Below, in pieces: positions 1 to 9,384 of a stretch of DNA of 64,000 bases; the stretch's first letter is position 1; each line of letters opens with the position of its first letter. Position numbers and translations under genes: made by a program. The stretch is from Sulfuricurvum sp. (GTDB lineage: Bacteria; Campylobacterota; Campylobacteria; Campylobacterales; Sulfurimonadaceae): NCBI RefSeq assembly GCF_023229695.1, contig NZ_JALNYS010000008.1, forward strand, positions 62,001-126,000, given 5' to 3'. A model generated the notes under the pieces. It saw only the letters and a list, made by a program, of their open reading frames with translations, was not told the origin of the DNA and ran no database searches.

Positions 1-1
1 G

Positions 2-688
2 ATGGCGGAGGGGATCGATTTTTATCCACTTAAAGTAGAACAGCTGATCCATAGGGATGAAGTGTGGCAGGTCGGTGATTTGAATGCCAAACATCTTGTT
101 CTCGCACTTGGTGCGTATCCGAAACTTTTACCCATTGATTACGTGGGATTACGGGGGATTTGGGGTCATCGGATCGATATCGAGACCTCTACCCACGTCC
201 CCTGCATCCTGCACCACCATGTCTCTATCTCTCCGACGACCAAAGAGGGGATTGTCGCCATCGGTGCGACGCATGACGTCCATTACTCCCCCTTTTTAGG
301 GGAATTGTACGACGTAGAGCAGGGGAGAGCGGTACTGTTGGAAAAAGCGTCCAAAACATTAACATTAAATAATATTAATATCATCAACGACTATACGGGG
401 TTGCGGTCGGGTTCAAACGATTATCTCCCGATGCTCGGGAATTTGGTCGATGCGGATGCGACTTTGCTTTGTTATCCCCATCTGCGCCACGGAAAAGCGG
501 TTGATCCGGCAGACTACGTCTATTATCCCCAACTGACGATGATCAACGGCTCCGGCGGATACGGATTCGTACTGGCGCCGTATCTGGCAAAACGGCTCAA
601 AGAGTACCTTGTCGATGGAAAAGCGCTGAATCTTGCACTCTCTCCGTCACGCTTTTTTCCGCGATGGGCCAAAAAACATCAGTCGTAG
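2..688 (+). CDS. FAD-dependent oxidoreductase (DAO family), 3' part
   Basis: The visible 228 residues are the C-terminal part of a D-amino-acid-oxidase-fold flavoenzyme. Supporting motifs are the strand LVLALGAYP (about residue 32), a substrate-domain beta sheet, and the C-terminal FAD-binding signature NGSGGYGFVLAPYLAK near residue 183. The family oxidises C-N bonds of amino acids or modified bases, and MnmC-like tRNA-modification enzymes are one branch. The N-terminal Rossmann GxGxxG is absent, so the gene almost certainly begins upstream of the window. The 3' end overlaps the convergent gene at 679-1143 by 10 bp. The substrate cannot be read from this fragment. Confidence 0.75.
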   Translation: MAEGIDFYPLKVEQLIHRDEVWQVGDLNAKHLVLALGAYPKLLPIDYVGLRGIWGHRIDIETSTHVPCILHHHVSISPTTKEGIVAIGATHDVHYSPFLGELYDVEQGRAVLLEKASKTLTLNNINIINDYTGLRSGSNDYLPMLGNLVDADATLLCYPHLRHGKAVDPADYVYYPQLTMINGSGGYGFVLAPYLAKRLKEYLVDGKALNLALSPSRFFPRWAKKHQS

Positions 689-1143
689 ACGACGACTCCG
701 TAGTGGTCATCAATCCGGTAAAAACGGGAATCGGCCGTAATGATCAAATCATCCAGCCGTCCCAAACGGGCATAGTTGCTTTTTTCGATTTTAATCCCGT
801 TTTCGAGAAAAAAACGTTTGAGATTGACGAATTTGATATCGTTGACAAATTTGTATTCAAACTGGTTGTACAGCCGCATCTTTTTATAGCTAAAAATATG
901 ACTGTCCATATTGAGCTGCGAAGCGGCGTATTGGGTCGGGAGATAGCCGGAGAGATCGGTAAGATCGTTTTGAATATGGGCGTATTTCGGAGGAAGGGTA
1001 TTTTTTTCGATAAAAACATAACGGTTCACTTTAATATGATGACTCTCATTCCAGTAGGAATAGGCCGGAGCGCTGAGACCAAGCTTATGGCTCATCTCTT
1101 TCCAGAGCCAATGCTTATCCAAAAGTGAATAGAATGCGGACAT
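679..1143 (-). CDS. hypothetical protein, 154 aa
   Basis: I do not recognise this protein. It is rich in Tyr, Phe, Asn and charged residues, with no signal peptide or obvious membrane segment, and looks like a small cytosolic globular protein. The complementary frame is open over nearly the same stretch, but the minus-strand frame has more ordinary protein composition and lies 11 bp downstream of the NlpC/P60 gene on the same strand. The two are probably cotranscribed. Its 3' end overlaps the oxidoreductase gene tail by 10 bp. Confidence 0.6.
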   Translation of the reverse strand: MSAFYSLLDKHWLWKEMSHKLGLSAPAYSYWNESHHIKVNRYVFIEKNTLPPKYAHIQNDLTDLSGYLPTQYAASQLNMDSHIFSYKKMRLYNQFEYKFVNDIKFVNLKRFFLENGIKIEKSNYARLGRLDDLIITADSRFYRIDDHYGVVVYD

Positions 1144-1154
1144 CTTTGAAGAAC

Positions 1155-1928
1155 CTATTCCATTCCTGCAGTATCATTAAATGCAAGCCGTTTGGCGTAC
1201 AAAAAGCGCTGCTTATAATATCCTTTGTCGATGGAGTCGAATTGGACTTTTCGGGAGTTGTATGATGCATGGATAATTTGCCCCTCTCCCGCATAGATAG
1301 CAACATGGGAGGGATCGGATTTATAGGTTCGGTAAAAGAGGAGATCGCCTACCTGTAGATCGCCGAGCTCAACCTTCTCCCCGAGTTGAGCCTGTTCTGC
1401 AGCGCTGTGGGGCAAAGAGACACCGAATTGGCGATAAACTTGCTGGGTAAATCCGGAACAATCGGTACGACTGTCGTCTTTATCGCCGAATCCATAAGGC
1501 GTTCCGAGAAACTCTTTCGCCTTGGCCAGAAGATTTTCTTTGACGCTTTTGATATTCTTAAAGATGGTTTTTCGCTCAGCCGGTGCTTCGGCCGTTTTTT
1601 GGTCTGAACATAGATTCGGTGCGGGTGTCGGTTTGTTGATCACTAAAAAAGGGGTGCTGTCTGCACCAATCGTATCCTTATCGCTTACAACGGGTTTTTG
1701 CGGTAGCGGTTCTGTAGCAATGATGATTTTTGGAGGAGTGAGAGGTTTTACCGCAGTGATGGGAGCCATCAATTTTTTAAAAGCGGTTTCATCGATTTTT
1801 TGCGTTTCCGCTGAGCGTTTCAACTCTCGTTCATATTCTAAGAATAATGAAGGCTCACGCCTTTGCGTTTCCGCATGAGCGGAAAGGGTGAGTAAAATTA
1901 ACGGTATGGGCATCCATGTTTTGACCAT
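1155..1928 (-). CDS. NlpC/P60 family cell-wall endopeptidase
   Basis: Predicted exported murein hydrolase that cleaves peptide stems of peptidoglycan. A Sec signal peptide (hydrophobic LILLTL, AHA cleavage near residue 19) is followed by a Pro/Lys-rich linker to about residue 125 and a C-terminal NlpC/P60 domain. The catalytic triad is visible: Cys157 in TDCSGF, His208 in SHVAIY and His220 in IIHAS. Length 257 aa is typical for a secreted family member. It is divergent from hemH, so the roughly 135 bp between 1929 and 2064 should hold both promoters. Whether it acts in division, remodelling or as a toxin is not evident. Confidence 0.88.
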   Translation of the reverse strand: MVKTWMPIPLILLTLSAHAETQRREPSLFLEYERELKRSAETQKIDETAFKKLMAPITAVKPLTPPKIIIATEPLPQKPVVSDKDTIGADSTPFLVINKPTPAPNLCSDQKTAEAPAERKTIFKNIKSVKENLLAKAKEFLGTPYGFGDKDDSRTDCSGFTQQVYRQFGVSLPHSAAEQAQLGEKVELGDLQVGDLLFYRTYKSDPSHVAIYAGEGQIIHASYNSRKVQFDSIDKGYYKQRFLYAKRLAFNDTAGME

Positions 1929-2064
1929 GCAGCCTCCTTACTTTTGTCTCTCTCTCAAGTATTATAGGTTAAAAAACTTTATGTTTTATTATAATCTTTC
2001 AAATTTATCGAAAGGATATGGTACACTTCTTTTAAAAACAGATAATGAATGGACGGTAATTTAT

Positions 2065-3012
2065 ATGCGTGAAGCAATCGTATTATTGAATATGGGAGGG
2101 CCGAACAATCTCAATGAGGTTGAGATGTTTTTGACCAATATGTTCAATGACCCGTATATATTGAGAATGAAGAGTAAGGCTTTGCGAAAATTTGTTGCCG
2201 GTCTGATCACCTGGACGCGTGTCGAAAAATCTCAGGAAATTTATCGTCAAATCGGAGGAAAATCTCCCCTCGTCGCCTTGACCCGTTCGCTCGTCGCCAA
2301 ACTCAAAGAGGTGGTGGAGGAAGAGACTGCCGTCGATTTTGTCATGCGCTACACTCCGCCTATGGCCGAAGAGGTATGTCTGCGGTTAAAAGAGGGGGGA
2401 ATCGATAAGGTGTATCTGATTCCGTTGTATCCGCAATATTCGTCGACGACTACCCAGTCGTCGATTGACGATTTCGAAATGACGGCACGCCGTATCGGAT
2501 GGTCTCCGATTACGATCGAGATGAAACATTTTTTTACCAATGCCACGTATAACCGTTGTTTGTTGACGTTGATTCAGGATGCTCTCAAGAGCGATGATTC
2601 GCATGGATTCGAACTTATTTTTTCAGCACACGGTTTGCCGCAAAAAGTGGTTGATGAGGGGGATCCGTACCAACGTCATGTCATTGCCCATGTCGAATTG
2701 ATGAAAGATCTGTTTCACGAAGAGGGGATCTATTTTCGGGGGGTCCATTTGGCGTATCAATCTAAAGTGGGGCCGATGCAATGGCTTGAACCTTCGTTGG
2801 AATCGATGCTCCGTTCCCTTAACGGGAAAAAAGTGATTATCGTCCCGATCGCTTTTTCCATCGATAATTCCGAAACCGATTTTGAGCTCTCTATTGAATA
2901 CGCCGAGGTAGCCCATGAACTCGGTTTTGAAGATTATCGCGTATGCCGATGTCCGAACGACCATCCGTTGTTTGTTCAAACGCTCAAAGAGATTTATCAG
3001 AAGATGCGATAG
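2065..3012 (+). CDS. hemH: ferrochelatase
   Basis: Inserts ferrous iron into protoporphyrin IX, the last step of protoheme synthesis. Family signatures are the N-terminal LLNMGGP, the YxQxSSTTTxSS loop (residues about 124-133), the metal-handling His189 in SAHGLP and the acidic NSETDFEL around Glu270. The frame is open further upstream (to 1888), but the family starts at MREAIVLLNMGGP, so the ATG at 2065 is chosen, giving 315 aa, a normal length. A MITE-like repeat begins 45 bp after the stop. The heme gene hemL lies about 15 kb away and is not linked. Confidence 0.95.
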   Translation: MREAIVLLNMGGPNNLNEVEMFLTNMFNDPYILRMKSKALRKFVAGLITWTRVEKSQEIYRQIGGKSPLVALTRSLVAKLKEVVEEETAVDFVMRYTPPMAEEVCLRLKEGGIDKVYLIPLYPQYSSTTTQSSIDDFEMTARRIGWSPITIEMKHFFTNATYNRCLLTLIQDALKSDDSHGFELIFSAHGLPQKVVDEGDPYQRHVIAHVELMKDLFHEEGIYFRGVHLAYQSKVGPMQWLEPSLESMLRSLNGKKVIIVPIAFSIDNSETDFELSIEYAEVAHELGFEDYRVCRCPNDHPLFVQTLKEIYQKMR

Positions 3013-3057
3013 TGAATCGTACACGGAGCAGTTTTAGTGTGAAACGTTTTTTAAAAA

Positions 3058-3199
3058 TTTACCTTACGCACCTGATTTTAGCAAGTACGTCAAAGGGAGT
3101 TTTCTCCCGCATTCGACAGATGCGGGAAGCTTTAGGGGGTTGTAGGGACTTTAGTCCCTGCCACTTTCCGGGCTTTGCGCGAAAAGTGCGTAACATCAG
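3058..3199 (+). repeat. MITE-like element, copy 1
   Basis: 142-bp member of the interspersed family described in the findings. The left end TTTACCTTACGC is a decayed form of CTGACCTTACGC, and the right end is GCGTAACATCAG. It contains the internal GGGACTTTAGTCCC palindrome and the CCGCATTCG-ACAGATGCGG hairpin. Flanking 7-mers TTAAAAA and TTAGGAA match at 5 of 7 positions, consistent with an old target duplication. It lies between hemH and the HAD phosphatase gene. Confidence 0.85.
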
Positions 3200-3213
3200 T
3201 TAGGAACAGATAA

Positions 3214-3855
3214 ATGGGCCGAATAGCTATTTTCGACATGGACGGGACATTGATCGATTCGGGACGGGATATCACCCTCTCGATCAATTATGTTCGGGAA
3301 CGATGTTACGGTTTGCCTCCCCTTAGCATTACGGAGGTAGTAGATGCGATTAATGCCCCCTGTCGCAATCTCTCCGAAATTTTTTACGCGACGACGACGT
3401 ATGAAGCATCCGCGCGCAACCGTTTTGAAGAGCACTACTACGATCAGTGTATCCAAAACGTCACTTCTTATGAGGGGATTGAGGATGTCTTGAAATATTT
3501 GACGCAGCAGGGATTTTCGATGGGGGTGGCTACGAATGCTCCTGGGATCTTTGCTAGACGGATGTTAAACCATTTAGGGCTGAGTGATTTTTTTTCATTG
3601 ATTGTCGGTGCGGATGATGTCCAGACCCCTAAGCCTCATCCGCAGATGCTCCAAAAAATATTGGAGTATCACGCGTTTGATTCGGGTACGGATTATGCTT
3701 GGATGATCGGCGATAACTCCAAAGATATGGAAGCTGCCGAACAAGCGGGTATTCTGGGGATCTTTGCCGGATGGGGGTTTAGTTCGCAAGGGGCGGGGGA
3801 TTATTTCGCCGAACATCCCAAAGAGCTGCTGCGCATCATCACAGAAGGGAAATAA
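3214..3855 (+). CDS. HAD-superfamily phosphatase (Gph-like)
   Basis: Haloacid-dehalogenase-type phosphatase, probably acting on 2-phosphoglycolate or another small phosphate ester. Motif I is DMDGTLIDS (nucleophile Asp9, acid/base Asp11), motif II is the Thr in VATNAP, motif III is the Lys in TPKPHP and motif IV is IGDNSKDMEAA. At 213 aa it matches the Gph/PGP subfamily with a helical cap after motif I. It starts 14 bp after MITE copy 1 and is followed 3 bp later by the coiled-coil membrane-protein gene, so the two are probably cotranscribed. The substrate is uncertain. Confidence 0.85.
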   Translation: MGRIAIFDMDGTLIDSGRDITLSINYVRERCYGLPPLSITEVVDAINAPCRNLSEIFYATTTYEASARNRFEEHYYDQCIQNVTSYEGIEDVLKYLTQQGFSMGVATNAPGIFARRMLNHLGLSDFFSLIVGADDVQTPKPHPQMLQKILEYHAFDSGTDYAWMIGDNSKDMEAAEQAGILGIFAGWGFSSQGAGDYFAEHPKELLRIITEGK

Positions 3856-3858
3856 TTA

Positions 3859-5103
3859 ATGTTTTTACCGGATATTTTATTCGTGATCGGAGTTATGTCT
3901 CTCCTTTTTTTACGCTACATTAATATTTACAAGGAGCGCACTAAAATCAATTATACCCCTATTGTTCTAGCTGTCGGTATGATCGGAGGGCTACTCCATT
4001 TTATCCTTTTTGCCGAAGAGCCCGTCTGGCTTCTAATACTCAAAGAGTCATTGATCCCCTTGTCGGTAGGGATTGTTTTATCCGCCATCATGACGGCAAT
4101 GTATCAGGCTCAGAAGGGGATAAATTCTCAGGAAAATCAATTCCGTCTTGAGACGGTGGTAGAGGGCATCGAAGCGCAGGCCCATATGCTCAGAGAATAT
4201 GATAAACATTTAGCGGCCATAGCGAGAATGGAAGACTCTACCCACGATCAGCTTCGCATTATCTTTAAAGAGGAAGTGGATGCCCTGCATGTGATCCAGA
4301 GCAATCAGAAACATTTCATCAGCAAGATTGAAGCACTTCTCGCCCAGCAACAGCTCTCTATGGAAAAATTTGAGGAGTTTACCCTCACCGAACTTCCGGG
4401 ACTGGATAATATTGTTCACCGTCATATTGATTTACTACGGGTTGCGGAGCAGGACCATTTTAATCAATTGAAACTCGTGACAAAATCGACGTGCGAAGGG
4501 AATAAAGAGGTTTACGTACAATTGAAAGCCATGGAAGAAAGCATCCGCCTCCTCCGGCAAAATCAGGCTCCGGACCGGACCGTTGCGCTGTTGCAAAAAG
4601 AGCTCAATGCTATTATTACCGAGTTTGCACGCCATATACAGGCATTGGGGTCAAAAAGTGAAGGGATTATGACGACGCTGCTTGAAAATGATGCCCTTTT
4701 GAGAGGTTCGCGTGAACAAAGTGAATTGATTATGCAGCAAATGGTCCTCTCCTCGAAACAGATGCGAGAGATGAGCTTCCATTCCAAAGAACTGTATACC
4801 ACTTTTAAGCCGCTTGGAACGATGTTTGCCTCTGCGGAAGAGCTGTATCGTGATTTTTTGGGGGCTCGCGGCAAATTGGGGGAGTTGATCGTAACGTTAG
4901 AGTCATATGAAAAGCAAGAGCATCGTGTTATGCGTGACAATCTGGAGCGTTTGGCATCCGAAGTGGGGCAGCAGCTCTCCCTTTTATCCCAGGCTCTTCC
5001 CAAACGTGAAAAATCGGAGCCGTTTGATCCCAGAAATATTCATGAACTTTCCGGAAAAGTAAAACTGCATCGGAGTTATATGGAAGATCTGAACGAACAT
5101 TAA
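3859..5103 (+). CDS. membrane-anchored coiled-coil protein, unknown function
   Basis: 414 aa. The first 85 residues hold about three hydrophobic segments (near 4-20, 35-52 and 60-82). The rest is polar, rich in Glu, Gln, Leu and Lys and almost certainly long alpha-helical coiled coil facing the cytoplasm. There is no enzymatic motif. The architecture (short membrane anchor plus long coiled coil) resembles scaffold or MotA/ZorA-like helper proteins, but I see no conserved MotA/ExbB signature. It follows the HAD phosphatase by 3 bp. Confidence 0.75.
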   Translation: MFLPDILFVIGVMSLLFLRYINIYKERTKINYTPIVLAVGMIGGLLHFILFAEEPVWLLILKESLIPLSVGIVLSAIMTAMYQAQKGINSQENQFRLETVVEGIEAQAHMLREYDKHLAAIARMEDSTHDQLRIIFKEEVDALHVIQSNQKHFISKIEALLAQQQLSMEKFEEFTLTELPGLDNIVHRHIDLLRVAEQDHFNQLKLVTKSTCEGNKEVYVQLKAMEESIRLLRQNQAPDRTVALLQKELNAIITEFARHIQALGSKSEGIMTTLLENDALLRGSREQSELIMQQMVLSSKQMREMSFHSKELYTTFKPLGTMFASAEELYRDFLGARGKLGELIVTLESYEKQEHRVMRDNLERLASEVGQQLSLLSQALPKREKSEPFDPRNIHELSGKVKLHRSYMEDLNEH

Positions 5104-5173
5104 GGAGCTTTTCCCTTTTGAAGCCGTTGAAAACCCAATTTGGGTACAATGTCAAAAAATACAAAGGTGCGGC

Positions 5174-5884
5174 ATGGTGGAATTTTACGAGATGCGCGAT
5201 GATGAAAATACACCGTATCGATGCGAGGTTGAACTGGAGCTGATAGAGGAGGCTCCACTGGAAGAGAAACCGTGGCTTTTATGGTTTTTTGTTAAAAGCG
5301 ACGAGCCCTTTGGGAGCCGTTTTAGCGCTTTCAGAGAAGAGCTGATCCAGACACTCGATAGCTCATTGAAGGCTCAATTTGCGGGGGCGCTGATCAAAGA
5401 GGGGTGGATAGAGTTTTATTTTTATGCCTCTTCCCCCAAACGATTTGAAAATTTAACCTCCGAAGTGCTTGCACGCCACGGCAACTATCCCTATGAGAGG
5501 GGCTCTTCCAAAGATGCCAAATGGGAGATGTATCTGGAGCGGCTCTATCCCGACGGTTATGCAATGCTCCGTATCCAAAACCGCCGCACGATTGAATCGC
5601 TGATGGAAGCGGGTGATGATTTGAGCCTGAAGCGTCCGGTAGAACATTACCTCTTTTTTCAGACGAAAAGTGCGATGGAGCGTTCGGTCTCCTTTTTGGC
5701 CGCACATGGTTTTGAACTCAAAGAGTCCCTTAAAGATGATGAGAGTGATTATGCCTACGGTGCTGTTTTGACAAAAGTAGACGCGATTATCCCCGAAGAG
5801 GTCGAAGAGACGACCGCCCTTATTTATGATAATTCTCTTCAGGAACACGGCCATTATGAAGGGTGGAGCACGGTACTGGGCTAA
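5174..5884 (+). CDS. DUF695 / RraB-like two-domain protein
   Basis: 236 aa with two recognisable parts. Residues 1 to about 125 resemble DUF695 (pattern EKPWLLWFFVK, then WIEFYFYAS). Residues about 130-236 resemble the RraB domain named after the RNase E regulator (HYLFFQTKSAMERSVSFL, ending HGHYEGWSTV). The biochemical role of this fusion is unknown to me. RNase E inhibition is known for gammaproteobacterial RraB but cannot be assumed here. The stop TAA overlaps the next ATG (TAATG), indicating translational coupling to the acyltransferase gene. Confidence 0.75.
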   Translation: MVEFYEMRDDENTPYRCEVELELIEEAPLEEKPWLLWFFVKSDEPFGSRFSAFREELIQTLDSSLKAQFAGALIKEGWIEFYFYASSPKRFENLTSEVLARHGNYPYERGSSKDAKWEMYLERLYPDGYAMLRIQNRRTIESLMEAGDDLSLKRPVEHYLFFQTKSAMERSVSFLAAHGFELKESLKDDESDYAYGAVLTKVDAIIPEEVEETTALIYDNSLQEHGHYEGWSTVLG

Positions 5885-7716
5885 TGGCGGGTATCTGGAG
5901 AGAAAAAGGGGTGATCCCTTATGTTATTGCCCTTTTTTTGAATGCCCTGACCGATTTGGGGCATAAAATCATTATTCAAAATACCGTTTTTAAAATTTAC
6001 GACGATCAAGAGCAGATTATCTATACCGCTATTTTGAATGCGTTGATTTTACTCCCCTTTATCGCTTTGTTTACCCCCTCCGGATATCTATCGCACCGAT
6101 TTTCAAAAGTACGGGTCATGCGCTACGGTGCTTTGGGTGCCGTAGTCATTACATTACTGATAACCGCTTCGTATTATCAGGGGTGGTTTTGGGGAGCATT
6201 CGCCCTTACGCTGGTATTGGCGGCTCAAAGTGCCCTCTACTCCCCCGCTAAATACGGATACATCAAAGAGCTGGCCGGAGAAAAAAAGATCAGTGCCCTG
6301 AATGCGATTGTTCAGTCGTTTACGACGGTGGCGATCTTGTCGGGGATTATTGTGTATACGGTATTGTTTGAAAACGCCCTCACTTCACCATACGCTAGCG
6401 AAGCCGATATCCTCTATCAGATTGCCCCGTTGGGATGGCTCTTGGTAGGGGGGAGTATTGTCGAATGTTTACTCCTTTTACGTGTCAAAGAGGTTGCGGC
6501 TTCATCGGACGTCACCTTCGATTTTCATAAATATCTTACAGGGCGATATTTCGGCAAAAACTGGCTTCTGCTCCGCCGAAAACGGGAAATTTTTGAAGCG
6601 ATCCTCTTTTTGTCCCTTTTCTGGTCTATTTCTCAGGTCATTCTGGCCTCTTTCGGTGCCTATGCCAAAAGTACTTTGGGGATCCAGAATACGATTGTCG
6701 TTCAGGGGCTTATGGCGCTGGCTGCGGTGGGCATTATTATAGGATCGGTGATAGCGACTCGGATTTCACGCCATTATCTTCACAAAGGTCTTATTGTCCT
6801 GGGAGCGATGATCCTTACCGTGACATTGATGATTTTACCGAATACCCACGATTTGAGGATGATCGGCGCGACATTTTTTGGTTTCGGTATCGGGGGAGCA
6901 ATGCTCATCGTCGCTTTGAACGCCTTGATCCAGTCGGATACGCCGAGTGCCCATTTGCCGTTTGTTCTGGCCGGGAACAATTGGGTCCAAAATGTCTGTA
7001 TGGTCGCAGCCCTTCTTCTGACAACCCTGTCGGCGTATTTCGGATTTGAAGCACTCTGGATCTTTTATGGGATGCTGGGTGTTTCGCTTTTGCTGAGTAT
7101 CGGGACCGTGATTCGGTACAAAGATTACTTTATCTGGCTCCTTTTTGAATGGCTCCTTGCGTTGCGTTACAACATCATTCCGCTCCACCCTCATAATGTC
7201 CCCCGGACGGGAGCCGTACTGATGCTGGGGAACCATATCAGCTGGATCGACTGGATACTGGTACAGGTAGGGGTAGAGCGGCGTATCCGCTACCTGATGG
7301 AGCGTTCCATTTACGAAAAGCCGTTTATCCGTCCGGTCATGAAAATCGGAGAGGTGATCCCCATCTCCTCTACCGGAGCAAAAGAGGCCTTTAAACATGC
7401 CCGTATCCGTTTGCAAAACCGTGATATCATTGCTCTGTTTCCCGAAGGGTCCATCAGCCATGACGGAGAGATCGGGAAAATATATCCCGGTTATCGGGTA
7501 ATTGCCGCCCATCAGGAGGGGGTGATTGTCCCTTTTTACATCGACGGGATTTACGGAAGCGTTTTTTCACGATCAGCGCACCGCCATAGCCCCTCACGAT
7601 CCTGGTTTCGGCGCAACGTTCGGGTCATTTACGGCGATCCGATTTCGATTCAAAGCGATCCGGAAACGGTGTATAATGCGATTATGACTCTAAAGGAGAG
7701 ATATGGCACTCAATAA
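5884..7716 (+). CDS. MFS transporter-PlsC acyltransferase fusion (Aas/LplT-like)
   Basis: About 610 aa. The N-terminal 400 residues form an MFS permease of the LplT lysophospholipid-transporter type with about 12 hydrophobic segments. The C-terminal domain is a PlsC/Aas acyltransferase with NHISWIDW (catalytic His and Asp, near residue 450) and the substrate motif FPEGSIS. The expected role is import or flipping of lysophospholipid at the inner membrane and its re-acylation. The E. coli Aas AMP-ligase domain is absent. An open frame extends to 5863, but the ATG at 5884, overlapping the upstream stop, fits better. dgkA overlaps the 3' end by 14 bp. Confidence 0.87.
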   Translation: MAGIWREKGVIPYVIALFLNALTDLGHKIIIQNTVFKIYDDQEQIIYTAILNALILLPFIALFTPSGYLSHRFSKVRVMRYGALGAVVITLLITASYYQGWFWGAFALTLVLAAQSALYSPAKYGYIKELAGEKKISALNAIVQSFTTVAILSGIIVYTVLFENALTSPYASEADILYQIAPLGWLLVGGSIVECLLLLRVKEVAASSDVTFDFHKYLTGRYFGKNWLLLRRKREIFEAILFLSLFWSISQVILASFGAYAKSTLGIQNTIVVQGLMALAAVGIIIGSVIATRISRHYLHKGLIVLGAMILTVTLMILPNTHDLRMIGATFFGFGIGGAMLIVALNALIQSDTPSAHLPFVLAGNNWVQNVCMVAALLLTTLSAYFGFEALWIFYGMLGVSLLLSIGTVIRYKDYFIWLLFEWLLALRYNIIPLHPHNVPRTGAVLMLGNHISWIDWILVQVGVERRIRYLMERSIYEKPFIRPVMKIGEVIPISSTGAKEAFKHARIRLQNRDIIALFPEGSISHDGEIGKIYPGYRVIAAHQEGVIVPFYIDGIYGSVFSRSAHRHSPSRSWFRRNVRVIYGDPISIQSDPETVYNAIMTLKERYGTQ

Positions 7717-8071
7717 GCCCAAATATACGTTATTTAAAAACACCGGCTACGCCCTCGAAGGGTTGGTCGAAGTGACCCGAAATGAACCGTCGTTTCGTTT
7801 GCAGATTCTAGTATTTCTGGGGGGATTGGCCGCTGCATGGATTTTACCTTTGAGCTATATCCACAGTGCGGTTTTAACCGCCTCCCTTTTTATCCCCGTC
7901 ATTGCGGAGATTATTAACAGTGCCATAGAGCGGACCGTCGATTTGGTGACCTTTGACCATCATGAACTGGCCAAGCGTGCCAAAGATGCGGGTGCGGGAC
8001 TGGTCTTCATCGCGTTGGGGATGATGGCGACGATCTGGGGATTGACCCTTTACCACGCATTTTTTCTGTAA
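7703..8071 (+). CDS. dgkA: diacylglycerol kinase
   Basis: Small integral-membrane kinase that converts diacylglycerol to phosphatidic acid and recycles lipid headgroup by-products. 122 aa with three predicted membrane helices and the family signature EIINSAIERTVDL (catalytic Glu/Asn region, about residues 64-77) followed by AKDAGAG. It overlaps the Aas-like gene by 14 bp, so lipid turnover functions are coupled. It has an RBS-like GGAGAG just before the ATG. Confidence 0.93.
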   Translation: MALNKPKYTLFKNTGYALEGLVEVTRNEPSFRLQILVFLGGLAAAWILPLSYIHSAVLTASLFIPVIAEIINSAIERTVDLVTFDHHELAKRAKDAGAGLVFIALGMMATIWGLTLYHAFFL

Positions 8072-8130
8072 CATTTTCGTAAGAGATTTTTACCTATAAT
8101 TACACTATCTTTATTTTCAGGGGTTTTGCA

Positions 8131-9315
8131 ATGGCAACAGCACTCATTATCGGCGCCGGCGGAGTAGGGCGCGTCGTGGCACATAAATGTGTCATGAACA
8201 ACGATGTATTCGATCGTATCATTTTGGCAAGCCGAAGTATCGGACGCTGCGAAGAGATCCAAAGCGAATTGCCCGAAGGTGCACTCGAAATCACAACCGT
8301 AGATGCGGACAATACACAAGAGGTCATCGATCTTATCCATAAATTCAATCCCGATATTCTGATCAATGTCGCTCTTCCGTATCAGGATCTGACAATTATG
8401 GATGCGTGTATCGCGACAAAAACCCCTTATCTCGATACCGCTAACTACGAACATCCGGACGAAGCGAAGTTCGAATACAAACTCCAGTGGGAGAGAGACA
8501 CCGCGTTCAAAGAGGCGGGAATCATGGGACTGCTCGGAAGCGGATTCGATCCCGGTGCGACGAACGTATTTTGTGCGTATGCCCAAAAACACTATTTTGA
8601 CGAGATCCATACGATCGATATCCTCGACTGCAACGCGGGGGACCACGGCTACCCGTTTGCGACCAACTTCAATCCCGAGATCAATCTGCGCGAAGTGAGT
8701 GCAAAAGGGCGCTACTGGGAGAACGGCGAGTGGATCGAGACGGCTCCGATGGAGATCATGCAGGTGTGGGATTATCCCGAAGTGGGACCCAAAGACAGCT
8801 ACCTCCTTTATCACGAAGAGATGGAGTCATTGGTCAAACATATCAAAGGGCTTAAGCGAATCCGCTTTTTTATGACGTTCGGACAAAGCTATCTGACCCA
8901 TATGAAATGCCTTGAAAACGTCGGTATGCTAGGGATTGAGCCGGTCATGCACAAAGGGATGGAGATCGTTCCGATCGAATTTCTAAAAACCCTCCTCCCC
9001 GATCCGGCATCACTGGGCCCTCGTACCAAAGGGAAAACCAATATCGGTATCGTAGCCGAAGGGCTCAAAGAGGGCAAAAAGCGTAAAATCTACATCTATC
9101 AGGTGAAAGATCACGAAGCGTGCTACGCCGAAGTCAAATCGCAGGGGGTTTCGTACACGACCGGTGTCCCTGCGGTGATCGGTGCGAAGCTGATGGTCGA
9201 AGGAAAATGGAGCGGCATCGGTGTGTTCAATATGGAACAGATGGATCCCGATTTCTTTATGGACGAGATGAATACCCAGGGGCTCCCTTGGAACGTTATC
9301 GAGATGGACGTTTAA
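8131..9315 (+). CDS. carboxynorspermidine dehydrogenase (saccharopine-dehydrogenase family)
   Basis: 394 aa NAD(P)-dependent reductase. The Rossmann motif IIGAGGVGRVVAHKC sits at the N-terminus, then conserved VDADN, NVALPYQDL and YLDTANYE, typical of the carboxynorspermidine/carboxyspermidine dehydrogenase branch of the saccharopine-dehydrogenase family. It should condense aspartate semialdehyde with a diamine and reduce the imine to carboxy(nor)spermidine, the substrate of NspC at 13051-14196. This is the aspartate-semialdehyde route to triamines known in Campylobacter and Vibrio. A CAGCGGTG/CACCGCTG hairpin lies just downstream. Confidence 0.9.
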   Translation: MATALIIGAGGVGRVVAHKCVMNNDVFDRIILASRSIGRCEEIQSELPEGALEITTVDADNTQEVIDLIHKFNPDILINVALPYQDLTIMDACIATKTPYLDTANYEHPDEAKFEYKLQWERDTAFKEAGIMGLLGSGFDPGATNVFCAYAQKHYFDEIHTIDILDCNAGDHGYPFATNFNPEINLREVSAKGRYWENGEWIETAPMEIMQVWDYPEVGPKDSYLLYHEEMESLVKHIKGLKRIRFFMTFGQSYLTHMKCLENVGMLGIEPVMHKGMEIVPIEFLKTLLPDPASLGPRTKGKTNIGIVAEGLKEGKKRKIYIYQVKDHEACYAEVKSQGVSYTTGVPAVIGAKLMVEGKWSGIGVFNMEQMDPDFFMDEMNTQGLPWNVIEMDV

Positions 9316-9330
9316 GCGTTCTTCTCCCCG

Positions 9331-9349
9331 CAGCGGTGTTGCACCGCTG
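9331..9349. terminator. intergenic hairpin, probable bidirectional terminator
   Basis: An 8-bp perfect stem CAGCGGTG / CACCGCTG with a 3-nt loop lies between two convergent genes (the dehydrogenase ending at 9315 and the Memo gene ending at 9385). It is followed by a pyrimidine-rich, T-interrupted stretch rather than a clean T run, so termination is plausible but not certain. Confidence 0.5.
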
Positions 9350-9384
9350 ATCTTCTTTCCTCCTCCCATTACTTTAAATCGTGA

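Noticed and set aside
664..1128. 154-codon plus-strand ORF opposite the gene at 679-1143
   Set aside because: It is antisense to a frame with more ordinary composition and has no RBS, so it was taken as a shadow.
1888..2064. N-terminal extension of hemH
   Set aside because: The extra 59 codons have no ferrochelatase counterpart and the family start at 2065 fits.
3859..5103. ZorA/MotA-type defence component
   Set aside because: The membrane-plus-coiled-coil layout is similar, but no MotA/TolQ signature or ZorB-like neighbour is present.
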